Virus record (IMG/VR): IMGVR_UViG_3300032326_000971
Location: 1 to 58,309 of that record
DNA length: 58,309 nt
From: a virus
Strand: one strand, 5' to 3'
Shown here piece after piece: positions 41,063-49,335 of the stretch (its first letter is position 1; every line of letters starts with the position of its first letter). The notes beneath the pieces were generated by a model that did not search any database, was not told where the DNA came from, and worked only from the letters and a program-made list of their open reading frames with translations. The position numbers were made by a program, and so were the translations under genes.

Positions 41063-44005
41063 GTGGCGATACAAAATTTAATCAGCGGTGATTTAAAACT
41101 TAGAGATGAAAATGGTATTTTAATTGCCGTTAATGGTATTGTATCGGCTGATACTAGTGGAACAATAGGGACTTCGGGTACCTCGGGAACTTCAGGGACA
41201 AGTGGGACAACTGGTACTTCTGGAAGCAGTGGGACAAGTGGGACATCGGGGACAAGTGGTACTACTGGTACATCAGGTTCTTCTGGAACTGATGGAACGA
41301 ATGGTACTTCAGGTAGTAATGGTAGTAATGGAACTAGTGGATTATCGGGTTCTTCTGGTAGTTCCGGTACTTCAGCAACATCTGGAACTGATGGCACTTC
41401 TGGTTCTTCAGGTACAAGTGGATTTTCTGGCACAAGTGGCACTGATGGCACAAGTGGCACTTCAGGCTCTTCTGGAACATCCGGCACAAGTGGTACTGAT
41501 GGAACTTCCGGTACAAGCGGTACTGATGGCACAAGTGGTACTGATGGTACTTCTGGAACTGACGGCACTTCGGGTTCTTCTGGAACTGACGGCACCTCTG
41601 GTTCTAGTGGGACAGATGGCACAAGTGGAACTTCCGGATCTTCGGGGACAGCTGGTACTAGTGGTATTAGCGGGGTGTCTGGCGGTCAGGTATTTTATAT
41701 GAACCAATCGCTAAATACAAGTAGTGCTTTTGGTACTCCAACATATAAACAATTAAGTCCAAACCCTTCCGGAGCTGCTCAACAAATTGTGTCTATTACG
41801 GTACCTGCTAATACAACTGCTACATTAGTTACATTTGCGACTGATAGCGGCGTGCCTGGTTTAACTTCTTTGCCTGCTGGTAATTGGGGTTTTACAACTC
41901 ACTTTTTGACAAGTACTAATAATGCAGAATGGAATATATATTGTGAGCTTTGGAAATATACAACAGGGGGCGTATCTACATTGTTAGGTACAACTAATGA
42001 TGTGTTAATTGTTGCAAATGCTGCCATAGTGCAACAAGTTTATGTTGATTCATTTATAGCAGGACAATCATTAAATGCTTCAGATAGACTTTATGTAAAA
42101 GTTATTGGTATTAATTCAAGCAATCAATCACATAGTATTAATTTTTATACAGAAGGTTCTTCTTTTTATTCATACGTTCAAACAACTTTTACAGCTCCAT
42201 CAGGAACAAGTGGAACAAGTGGGACTACAGGCACAAGTGGATCTTCTGGAACTGACGGCACTAGTGGTTCTTCAGGTATTAATGGCACAAGCGGTACTTC
42301 TGGAGTTAATGGTGCAAGTGGCCTAAATGGAACTTCTGGTTCTAGTGGTACTTCAGGAGCCAATGGCTCTTCGGGTATTAACGGAACTTCAGGAACCGAT
42401 GGCACAAGTGGCACAGGTGGCACAAGTGGTATTAATGGTACTTCAGGTAGCTCTGGATTAACAGGAACTAGCGGTACTTCTGGAGTTAATGGGACTTCTG
42501 GAGTATCTGGTACTAGCGGAACTTCAGGTTCTAATGGTGTAAATGGTACTTCAGGCGTATCAGGAACTAGCGGTAGTAGTGGCGTAAGTGGTACTAGTGG
42601 CACAGCTGGTACAAGTGGTACATCTGTTGCTGTATCAGGGACCACAAACACAATGACTAAATTTACAAGTGCAACTACTATAGGTAATAGTGCATTAACT
42701 GATAATGGTTCAACACTTTCATATAATGGTAACACAGTTTTAAATGCAGCAAATTATAACTCTTATTCTCCTACATTAACTGGAGGGGGCGCTTCTGGTA
42801 CATGGAGTATTAATATTACAGGAAATGCAGGTAGTGCTAGTTCTGTAGCATGGGGCAACGTTTCTAGTAAGCCATCTTTGATAATGTATTATCAAGGATT
42901 TACTCTTAATGCTGACACTATGGACTCTAATAGTACAGGATTCACATATTCTGTCAATGCTCCTTGGACAGGCCCAATAGCTAGACTTAGTGCAGGGGGT
43001 AGTTATGATTTACAGCTAAATGCTAGATATAATGCAGGAGGAGTTCAAATATCATATAGAACAAGAAACGGAGATGCGGGTACTTGGAACTCTTGGTTTG
43101 AATTTATTAGTACTGCTAATATTGGTTCTCAAACTGTGAGTGCTGCATCTAGTGCAACATTTTTAAATAGTAATAATTATATTCAGCAAACAGGTTCTAC
43201 AGGATCTTGGAACAATGATTTTACAAACACACCTGCAGGAACTGCGAGATATAGTGGTGACGTTGGTGCGAATGGAACAAATGGACCAGGAGGGACTTGG
43301 TGGATTCAACAAAACTTTAGGCATACAAATGGAAATAGCTTTTGGGGAACACAAGTAGCCTGGGGATGGGAAGATAATGCAAATAGATTAGCTACAAGAA
43401 ATGTTTCAGGTGGTTCTTTTGGAGGATGGGTTTATTACATGAATACTAACGCATATCCTTATGCAGCTAATATGGATCAGTATGTAAGAACAACCGATGG
43501 TGTAACATTTGGGTCTATTTACTCACCTGGCAATTTGCAATGGGCTGGACAAGAATATTTTCAAGGAAGGTACAAGTATTTATGGTATGGGTATTGGAGT
43601 CAATGGTTAGATATTTATGGCGGTATAGGTGGTGGTAGCTTGTTTTACATGGACACACTTTATGCTACCTATGGTTCTGTTTCAGATATGAGATATAAGA
43701 AGGAAGTATCTAAATTGACTTATGGACTTAATGAGTTATTGCAAATGGACACAATTAAGTTTAAGTACGATTTGCCAGATAATCATGTATCAAAGGGTGA
43801 TAAAACTTTTCACTTAGGTTTTTCTGCACAGCAGTTACAAGATTTGATACCAGAGTTGATAATTGAAGATAAAAATTTCAACATGTTGGCTATTACACAA
43901 ACAGAATTATTGGCTGTAGTTGTTAATGGAATGAAAGAGCAACAAGAGATTATTAAAAATCAACAATTAGAAATCAACAATATAAAACAATTAATAAATA
44001 AATAA
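41063..44005 (+). CDS. collagen-like tail fibre with S74-type chaperone end (GTG start)
   Basis: A 980-residue fibre. Residues 33-208 and 380-521 are G-x-y repeats (mainly GTS, GSS, GTD), which fold as collagen triple helices in phage fibres. Between them is a beta domain (about 209-379), and after the second block comes a beta-rich receptor-binding-like region (about 560-860). The C-terminal 110 residues (SDMRYKKEVSKLTYGLNELL, then FHLGFSAQQLQDLIPEL) are a Peptidase_S74-type intramolecular chaperone that trimerises and cuts itself off. GTG (41063) is the start, 12 bases after the previous stop. Confidence 0.85.
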   Translation: MAIQNLISGDLKLRDENGILIAVNGIVSADTSGTIGTSGTSGTSGTSGTTGTSGSSGTSGTSGTSGTTGTSGSSGTDGTNGTSGSNGSNGTSGLSGSSGSSGTSATSGTDGTSGSSGTSGFSGTSGTDGTSGTSGSSGTSGTSGTDGTSGTSGTDGTSGTDGTSGTDGTSGSSGTDGTSGSSGTDGTSGTSGSSGTAGTSGISGVSGGQVFYMNQSLNTSSAFGTPTYKQLSPNPSGAAQQIVSITVPANTTATLVTFATDSGVPGLTSLPAGNWGFTTHFLTSTNNAEWNIYCELWKYTTGGVSTLLGTTNDVLIVANAAIVQQVYVDSFIAGQSLNASDRLYVKVIGINSSNQSHSINFYTEGSSFYSYVQTTFTAPSGTSGTSGTTGTSGSSGTDGTSGSSGINGTSGTSGVNGASGLNGTSGSSGTSGANGSSGINGTSGTDGTSGTGGTSGINGTSGSSGLTGTSGTSGVNGTSGVSGTSGTSGSNGVNGTSGVSGTSGSSGVSGTSGTAGTSGTSVAVSGTTNTMTKFTSATTIGNSALTDNGSTLSYNGNTVLNAANYNSYSPTLTGGGASGTWSINITGNAGSASSVAWGNVSSKPSLIMYYQGFTLNADTMDSNSTGFTYSVNAPWTGPIARLSAGGSYDLQLNARYNAGGVQISYRTRNGDAGTWNSWFEFISTANIGSQTVSAASSATFLNSNNYIQQTGSTGSWNNDFTNTPAGTARYSGDVGANGTNGPGGTWWIQQNFRHTNGNSFWGTQVAWGWEDNANRLATRNVSGGSFGGWVYYMNTNAYPYAANMDQYVRTTDGVTFGSIYSPGNLQWAGQEYFQGRYKYLWYGYWSQWLDIYGGIGGGSLFYMDTLYATYGSVSDMRYKKEVSKLTYGLNELLQMDTIKFKYDLPDNHVSKGDKTFHLGFSAQQLQDLIPELIIEDKNFNMLAITQTELLAVVVNGMKEQQEIIKNQQLEINNIKQLINK
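41159..41685 (+). repeat. collagen-like G-x-y coding repeat, block 1
   Basis: About 58 triplets of Gly-x-y, mostly GGN-ACN-TCN/AGY. Codons are mixed, so the repeat is held at protein level. Confidence 0.9.
42201..42626 (+). repeat. collagen-like G-x-y coding repeat, block 2
   Basis: About 47 triplets of the same type, with more GVN/GIN units than block 1, in the middle of the same fibre gene. Identical short stretches between the blocks could allow recombination. Confidence 0.9.
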
Positions 44006-44346
44006 TGAAACAAATACAACCAGTAACAGTATGGTCTAATGGTCAAGAGGTGCAAGCAGATGGATTGAACGCTTATGTTGTAAGTGATAACTTATTAAAT
44101 CAAGCTGTTTTTTATTACGGTATTGGAACTATAGTTTATAATTTATATCCAGCATTGCCATCAGTAAATGTATTAGCTTCAGGTAAACTTACAATGACAG
44201 GTCAATCTTATGAAGATTACCAAACAAATCAATATGCTTGGGATTGGGTAGCGCAACAGCTTAATTTAACTATTGTAGGTGATATTACAACCACTACAAC
44301 TACTACTGAAGCTCCTATAAATACAACTACTACAATAAATCAATAA
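44005..44346 (+). CDS. predicted fibre-associated protein with poly-Thr tail (113 aa)
   Basis: The ATG overlaps the fibre stop (TAATG). A 113-residue protein with a beta-rich first part (QPVTVWSNGQEVQADGLNAY, YYGIGTIVYNLYP) and a Thr-rich end (about residues 94-113, T runs broken by EAPIN). The same tail type occurs in three other predicted virion proteins. It may be a small accessory capping or linking the fibre. Confidence 0.65.
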   Translation: MKQIQPVTVWSNGQEVQADGLNAYVVSDNLLNQAVFYYGIGTIVYNLYPALPSVNVLASGKLTMTGQSYEDYQTNQYAWDWVAQQLNLTIVGDITTTTTTTEAPINTTTTINQ

Positions 44347-44373
44347 ATATTTGTCCAATATAATTAATTAAAT

Positions 44374-44381
44374 TAATTTTG
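44374..44381 (+). promoter_or_regulatory. Bacteroidota -7 element TAATTTTG with AT-only box
   Basis: TAATTTTG (exact TAnnTTTG) directly after TTAATTAAAT, forming the shared TTAATTAAATTAATTTTG arrangement, 16 bases before the ATG at 44398. Confidence 0.7.
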
Positions 44382-44397
44382 AACAAAATATAATTAT

Positions 44398-44829
44398 ATG
44401 AAATTAACACTAGGCGAAATTGCTACAATGTTTGATGAATTAAACGGGAGAGTTATTAACCAACAAACTGGAGAAAGAAGTAGTACTGGATTACTTTCAC
44501 AGAGGTTATCTATTAAAGTTAAATACATTTTAAATAATCAAATCAATAAAAAGATTGTTGATGAAAAGAAAGCTTTTGATGAAAGTTGTTTAGATATATT
44601 TAAAGAAATGATTGCTGAGGGTAAGGGGGAAGAAAGAGAAGGGCAATATTTAATTCCAGAAGAGCATACTCCTGAGTTAAGATCTCGTTTATCAGAATTA
44701 GAAAAAATTGAAAAGGATATTGAGGTTCCTGAATTATATATTGAAGATTTGTTTAATATAGAAACAGAGGATTATTACCCTGTTTTATTAGAAAAGTTTC
44801 TTAAAAAAGAAGTTTCTACTAATCCATAA
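44398..44829 (+). CDS. helical phage protein of unknown function (143 aa)
   Basis: An acidic, mainly helical 143-residue protein opening with KLTLGEIATMFDELNGRVIN. It has its own promoter with the AT-only box used for non-structural genes, so it may be an early/regulatory gene even though it lies after the fibre genes. I recall phage proteins starting in a similar way but no function. Confidence 0.6.
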   Translation: MKLTLGEIATMFDELNGRVINQQTGERSSTGLLSQRLSIKVKYILNNQINKKIVDEKKAFDESCLDIFKEMIAEGKGEEREGQYLIPEEHTPELRSRLSELEKIEKDIEVPELYIEDLFNIETEDYYPVLLEKFLKKEVSTNP

Positions 44830-44834
44830 AAATA

Positions 44835-44860
44835 AAGCAGGCTAAAAACCTGCTTCTTTT
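44835..44860. terminator. bidirectional terminator between convergent genes
   Basis: 7-bp stem AAGCAGG / CCTGCTT (44835-44841 with 44849-44855) with loop CTAAAAA. CTTTTATTTT follows on the plus side and TTATTTTTATGG on the minus side. The stem covers the stop and last codons of the minus-strand gene at 44842. Confidence 0.75.
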
Positions 44861-46923
44861 ATTTTATCTATAACCATATCTGATGTAATAGAAAGTTGAC
44901 ATTCCCATTGTCTATCTGTTCCTAAATGTATAGGGCAATAATCCCACTCGCCATTATATTTAAAATTAGGATTATTCCAACATCCATGACATACATTTTT
45001 ATTGGCTATTCTTGTGCAGTTGTGGGTAAATTCATTCCATTCTTCGGTGAAATTGGCAATCATATAGACAGGTTTGTTTAACGCCCATGCAACCCAGCTT
45101 AATCCTGAACTTAACCCTATAAAAAATTCACTACCTGCTATCCAATCCATCTTAGATTCAAGTGAAGGGGTAGTTATTTGTATGCAATTATCAAATGGAT
45201 TTGGTTCCAATGATACATTATAAACTTCATAGCCACCTTCAAAAACTAACCAATTTATTAGATCTTGCCATTGTGGTTTACCCCAGAACTTCATCCCTGC
45301 CGTAGAATTGGTTGAAATAGTCACATATTTGCCCATTTTCGGCACTTCTGGTATATAGGCTAGCTTAGGTACTATTTCTTTATAATCTAGTCCTAAAATG
45401 GTTGTAGCGACTTTTTGTAATGGTAGTGTAACTGGATTGACGGGCAATTTATTTAAGTCATAAAAATAACCAACTCTATAAAGTGCATAAAGGTTATTTA
45501 CTGTTGTGCCTGGTTCCGCAAAAGAAACATTAGGGGCTTCGTCAAATAATCGGTTCCAAAATGTACTACAAATAACCGTACATTCATGTTTTCTTTGAAA
45601 CTCAAAAACATACGGAATCCAAGCTAATGTATCTCCTAAAGCTTTGCTTTCAAATACTATATAAACACGCTTATCTTTTAAGTCTAGTACTTCATCATGG
45701 ATGAGCTTGTCGTTCTCCCATACTTTTGTATGCCATTTGGTATAATATTGCCTGTTAAGTTTTACCCAATGATTTGATTTTATTGTATTTTCATAAGCAA
45801 TACTGCCATCTTCATCACAAAATTGAACTTTAAAATCAATATCAGGAATACCCTTAATTTCTAGGAAAGGATTGTCCACAAAATGATGCGAAATACTGGA
45901 CAATTGTTTTCTAATAGAAAACTTTAGTATCTTTTTATAGGCTTCTTCATGTCTTAATGCGAAGGTCAATGAGGTACAATCGTTTGGTATAATATAATGC
46001 TGTTCCGAGTGTATTAATCCTAAGTATATGTCTAATGGCAAAATGTATTTATCGTACATGCCTGCGTATTGTAACAATTTTCGGCCTATAATTGGCAGTC
46101 CATAGCTGATGGCCTCCCTGATAACCAATGGATTAAGCTCTAATGTAGAGTTAAACATAAAAATATCTGCCGCCATCATAAAGTCAGGTATATCTTCTCT
46201 TTCTCCCCATACTTTTACATTTTTTGGTAAGTCTTTCATTAGTGGCTCCCAATAAGATTGAAAGTTCCCAGCCTGATTACCAATAAAATGAAACATCATA
46301 TCGGGGTATTTGCGTGCAATTTCAATCCCTTCTGCTTGGTTCTTGCCGGGTGTCCATAAGCCTACGTTGATAATATGCTTTTTATCAGGTTCAAATCCTA
46401 GCTTTGCTCTAGCTACAAATTTATCTATATCTGTTATTTTAACACGATCTATTGGATATGGAATTGTCACAAATTGGGAGTCCATATTGGCAAATATATC
46501 CTCATGCCAAGGGGTGCAGAATAGATATAAATCAGGATGAAATGCCTTTTGTGTATCTGGTTTGAATGAGGAGTTGTGGCAGGTTTCAGCTACTCTCCAA
46601 GTTCTGTCATTGCCGTATATTTTCTTAAATAATTCATTATTACCCATTAATTCGGGCATTTCGTCTAAATGAATAATATCCGGATTAATTGATTCTATGA
46701 TACGATAAGCCTCCATTTTGTTGTCACCAAGACTATAAAATTTATCTCCTAATAATTGCATAATTTGATTTCTTTGTACTGGAAAATGCTTACCATAATC
46801 AGCATACTCAATAACAAATATTTCAAAATCAGTATAATCTAATAGCGTTTTAATACGTTTAAGTACAAATTGGGGCATACCACCTGTGCTAAGGTGAGGC
46901 ATCAAGTATAATAATTTAATCAT
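44842..46923 (-). CDS. GT4 glycosyltransferase fused to TibC/Aah-like O-heptosyltransferase
   Basis: A 693-residue two-domain glycosyltransferase. Residues 1-345 form a GT4-type GT-B enzyme: LMPHLSTGGMPQF near the start, NVGLWTPGKNQ (about 187-196), and STLELNPLVIREA (about 259-271) containing the conserved E-x7-E pattern. Residues about 352-693 match the TibC/Aah family (autotransporter strand-loop-strand O-heptosyltransferase): VKLNRQYYTKW, YIVFESKALGDTLAWIPYVF (about 421-440), TVICSTFWNRLF, and the Cys set C645-HG-C648, C663, C675, which in TibC binds iron. Such enzymes glycosylate Ser residues of proteins. The family assignment of the second domain is strong; the acceptor here is unknown. 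Confidence 0.88.
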   Translation of the reverse strand: MIKLLYLMPHLSTGGMPQFVLKRIKTLLDYTDFEIFVIEYADYGKHFPVQRNQIMQLLGDKFYSLGDNKMEAYRIIESINPDIIHLDEMPELMGNNELFKKIYGNDRTWRVAETCHNSSFKPDTQKAFHPDLYLFCTPWHEDIFANMDSQFVTIPYPIDRVKITDIDKFVARAKLGFEPDKKHIINVGLWTPGKNQAEGIEIARKYPDMMFHFIGNQAGNFQSYWEPLMKDLPKNVKVWGEREDIPDFMMAADIFMFNSTLELNPLVIREAISYGLPIIGRKLLQYAGMYDKYILPLDIYLGLIHSEQHYIIPNDCTSLTFALRHEEAYKKILKFSIRKQLSSISHHFVDNPFLEIKGIPDIDFKVQFCDEDGSIAYENTIKSNHWVKLNRQYYTKWHTKVWENDKLIHDEVLDLKDKRVYIVFESKALGDTLAWIPYVFEFQRKHECTVICSTFWNRLFDEAPNVSFAEPGTTVNNLYALYRVGYFYDLNKLPVNPVTLPLQKVATTILGLDYKEIVPKLAYIPEVPKMGKYVTISTNSTAGMKFWGKPQWQDLINWLVFEGGYEVYNVSLEPNPFDNCIQITTPSLESKMDWIAGSEFFIGLSSGLSWVAWALNKPVYMIANFTEEWNEFTHNCTRIANKNVCHGCWNNPNFKYNGEWDYCPIHLGTDRQWECQLSITSDMVIDKIKEAGF

Positions 46924-46937
46924 AATATATATTTAAA

Positions 46938-46945
46938 CAAAACTA
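46938..46945 (-). promoter_or_regulatory. minus-strand promoter TAGTTTTG with AT-only box
   Basis: On the minus strand TTAATTAAATTAAT leads straight into TAGTTTTG, exact TAnnTTTG, 15 bases before the ATG at 46923. The box is shared with the divergent promoter at 46966. Confidence 0.7.
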
Positions 46946-46965
46946 ATTAATTTAATTAAAACTAC

Positions 46966-46973
46966 TATCTTTG
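46966..46973 (+). promoter_or_regulatory. plus-strand promoter TATCTTTG close to the ATG
   Basis: Exact TAnnTTTG match that ends only four bases before the ATG at 46978. Transcription would begin at or next to the start codon, so this mRNA is probably leaderless or nearly so. Confidence 0.65.
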
Positions 46974-46977
46974 TTTT

Positions 46978-47910
46978 ATGAAAAACTTAAGATTTATTTG
47001 CGCACAGCCGACTTCCTTGTTCTATGCATGGCAGGTAGAAGTATTAGTTAATAATTTTATTGACATGGGTATCAATCCTAATAATATTGATATTGTTAGT
47101 TGGAAAATCAATGGTGTAATACCTGTTGAATGGGTAAAACTTACTCAAAAATATCCTGTTAATTTTTATTTTTATAACGACACTAGGGAAACAAAGCATT
47201 ACATTTCATCTATCCGACCAAATATTTTAAAACAGCACTTTACTGCGCATCCTGAATTAGAAAGCGAGGCTATATTATATCATGATTGCGATATAGTATT
47301 TACAAAACCAATTGATTGGAAGCAATTTTTAGAAGATGATAAGTGGTACGGATCAGATACAAGATGGTACATTGCGCACAGTTATATTTTGGGTAAGGGT
47401 CAAGACATAATGGATAAAATGTGTGAGATAGTAGGCATAGAAGAGTCAGTCGTAAAGGATAACGAGCTTAATTCAATCGGTGCGCAATATTTAATGAAGG
47501 GCATCAATGCGGAGTTCTGGGCTAATGTAGAAAGAGATTGTGAAAATTTATTCAAGGATATAACTGCGATTAATAATGCCAAGAAAATGGAAAATCCTCA
47601 ATACCACGAACTACAAATATGGTGTGCAGATATGTGGGCAGTACTTTGGAATGGATGGAAATTGGGTAAAGAAACAGTTTGTCATCCTGATTTAGAGTTT
47701 GCATGGGGTACCAGTTCAGAAAGCGATTATGATAGGTTGAATATATTGCATAATGCCGGTGTAACTACTTCGGCTGATGGCTTGTTCTACAAGGCTGAAT
47801 TTATGAATAAATTGCCTTACAATCTTGATTTGAAAATAAAAGAAGGGACTGCTTCTAAAAAATATTATGAAATTATTCAAAGCGTAGAGAAAAAATCGGT
47901 ATTATTATGA
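46978..47910 (+). CDS. GT-A-fold-like glycosyltransferase
   Basis: A 310-residue protein with ILYHDCDIVF (DxD residues Asp103 and Asp105), the usual metal/nucleotide-sugar site of GT-A enzymes, and GAQYLMKGINAEFWAN and WCADMWAVLWNGWKLG later in the fold. The layout is like glycosyltransferases with a hydroxyproline-arabinosyltransferase-type plan, though I cannot name the subfamily. Diverges from the fusion enzyme at 46923. It probably builds the same glycan. Confidence 0.75.
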   Translation: MKNLRFICAQPTSLFYAWQVEVLVNNFIDMGINPNNIDIVSWKINGVIPVEWVKLTQKYPVNFYFYNDTRETKHYISSIRPNILKQHFTAHPELESEAILYHDCDIVFTKPIDWKQFLEDDKWYGSDTRWYIAHSYILGKGQDIMDKMCEIVGIEESVVKDNELNSIGAQYLMKGINAEFWANVERDCENLFKDITAINNAKKMENPQYHELQIWCADMWAVLWNGWKLGKETVCHPDLEFAWGTSSESDYDRLNILHNAGVTTSADGLFYKAEFMNKLPYNLDLKIKEGTASKKYYEIIQSVEKKSVLL

Positions 47911-48485
47911 TATTAGAATTTATAATACCTACTTACAACAGAATGAATAATTTAAGCGGTATGTTATTTTCATTGATAAATCAAAATAATAAAAATTGGA
48001 TTGCTAATGTTGTAATAGATAACGAACATTTACAAATGTATGATGATATAATAACAAGTTTCCAAAAAGAAGATAGAATTAAATTTAGTTTTATGGGAGA
48101 ACGTAGCAATGATTTTGGACATACACCAAGAAACTATGGATTAAAAAATTCATCCTCTGATTGGATAATTATGACTGGTGATGATAACTATTATGTTCCG
48201 ACTTTTGTAAATGAAGTAATGAATGCCATTGATAAAGATGTTAGGTTTATATATTGTGATATGATTCATAATGGGTACGATTATAAAATGTTTAATTGCC
48301 ATCACTCTTCCCATCATATAGATATTGGGAATATGGTTATGAAAACGGAATTGGCAAAAGACTTTGAATTAAAGACAAATAAGATAGATGCAGATGGGAT
48401 GTTTTGTAACGATTACATAAATAAACATTGCAAAAAAGAAGAAAATATTAAAAAAATAAACAAAATATTGTATGTTCATAATTAA
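47907..48485 (+). CDS. GT2-family glycosyltransferase (short)
   Basis: 192 residues, GT-A fold: IIPTYNRMNNLSG at the start, and WIIMTGDDNYYVP (Asp92/Asp93 as DxD-equivalent). At 192 residues it is shorter than most GT2 enzymes, and the usual catalytic ED/QxxRW part is not visible, so it may act with partners. Its ATG overlaps the stop of the previous gene by four bases. Confidence 0.8.
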   Translation: MILEFIIPTYNRMNNLSGMLFSLINQNNKNWIANVVIDNEHLQMYDDIITSFQKEDRIKFSFMGERSNDFGHTPRNYGLKNSSSDWIIMTGDDNYYVPTFVNEVMNAIDKDVRFIYCDMIHNGYDYKMFNCHHSSHHIDIGNMVMKTELAKDFELKTNKIDADGMFCNDYINKHCKKEENIKKINKILYVHN

Positions 48486-49335
48486 AGCTACTTATGGAGG
48501 TGTAGATTGTACTAATGTGTTACAGAGCAAATTAGTTGCTGGTAAATTAGTTATTAGATCCAACAATGATATAATAGGAGATCCATCAGTTGGGAATGTT
48601 AAGTATTTAGAAGTTGAATTTGAGGACGGCCATAAGGAGAAAGTGAGAGAAGGTGATACTTTGGTCTATCCTAAGTCCAAAAATAGAAAATTGGGTATCT
48701 TTTATTCAAATAACAACAATCATAAGATATGGCCTGCAATATATAAGTCCTTAGATACAATAAAGGAGGCAAGCGAAGGGGTAGCAGATATTGTGGTTTG
48801 TACTTGGGAGCCTATGTCGGACGTGCCATTTCAGCAAGTAAGAAGCTGGTACACTAGCCAATCTCATTTGAATCAGTTGTTGCAAATAATGCAATGTCTA
48901 TATACAGCTAAAACAATGGGTCAATATGACTATGTTTCTTTACTAGAGCATGATGTAATGTACCCCAAGGGTTATTTTGATTTTCCTGATTTCCCTAGTG
49001 GCCAGGTTCTAACTAATATGAATTATGGGGGTGTTTGTAAGAGTGGATGGCAAAACCGTACACAAAATGATGAGCCATTTCATCAAATGACCATGCGTTT
49101 TGATGATGCTATTGCTCATTGCTTATCCATATTACCTAACGCATTGGTAACAAATAGTGGTATGATAGAAACCCAGACGCTAAAAAGAAGCCAATGGGAT
49201 TGCCCTAATCAAGCGGTGCATATCAATCATGGAATCCATTTTACAAGTCATAACTCAATTTATGATAAACGAAATTTAACTGAAATTCATCCATATTGGG
49301 GTAATATTAACAATTATGAAAATTTATTTATATGA
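48472..49335 (+). CDS. DUF3395-like domain fused to glycosyltransferase-like domain
   Basis: Residues 3-67 (KATYGGVDCTNVL, LVIRSNNDIIGDP, YLEVEFEDGHKEKVREGDTL) resemble the DUF3395/DnaJ-C11-type beta domain. Residues about 72-287 look like a glycosyltransferase: QYDYVSLLEHDVMYPKGYFD (Glu159-His160-Asp161), then TNSGMIETQTL and HINHGIHFTSHNSIY. The start lies 14 bases inside the preceding gene. The fusion could place the enzyme on a particular acceptor. The second-domain assignment is weaker than the first. Confidence 0.65.
   Translation: MFIIKATYGGVDCTNVLQSKLVAGKLVIRSNNDIIGDPSVGNVKYLEVEFEDGHKEKVREGDTLVYPKSKNRKLGIFYSNNNNHKIWPAIYKSLDTIKEASEGVADIVVCTWEPMSDVPFQQVRSWYTSQSHLNQLLQIMQCLYTAKTMGQYDYVSLLEHDVMYPKGYFDFPDFPSGQVLTNMNYGGVCKSGWQNRTQNDEPFHQMTMRFDDAIAHCLSILPNALVTNSGMIETQTLKRSQWDCPNQAVHINHGIHFTSHNSIYDKRNLTEIHPYWGNINNYENLFI

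Noticed and set aside
41017-41622. Long minus-strand frame of Pro-Glu-Val-Pro repeats
   Set aside because: It is the reverse reading of the collagen-like GTS repeat; the repeat period keeps all frames open. No start signals or neighbours support it. The same goes for the minus-strand frame at 42178-42735.
41159-42626. Possible CRISPR or satellite array
   Set aside because: The repeats have a nine-base period in one coding frame (Gly-x-y), without spacers or conserved direct repeats.
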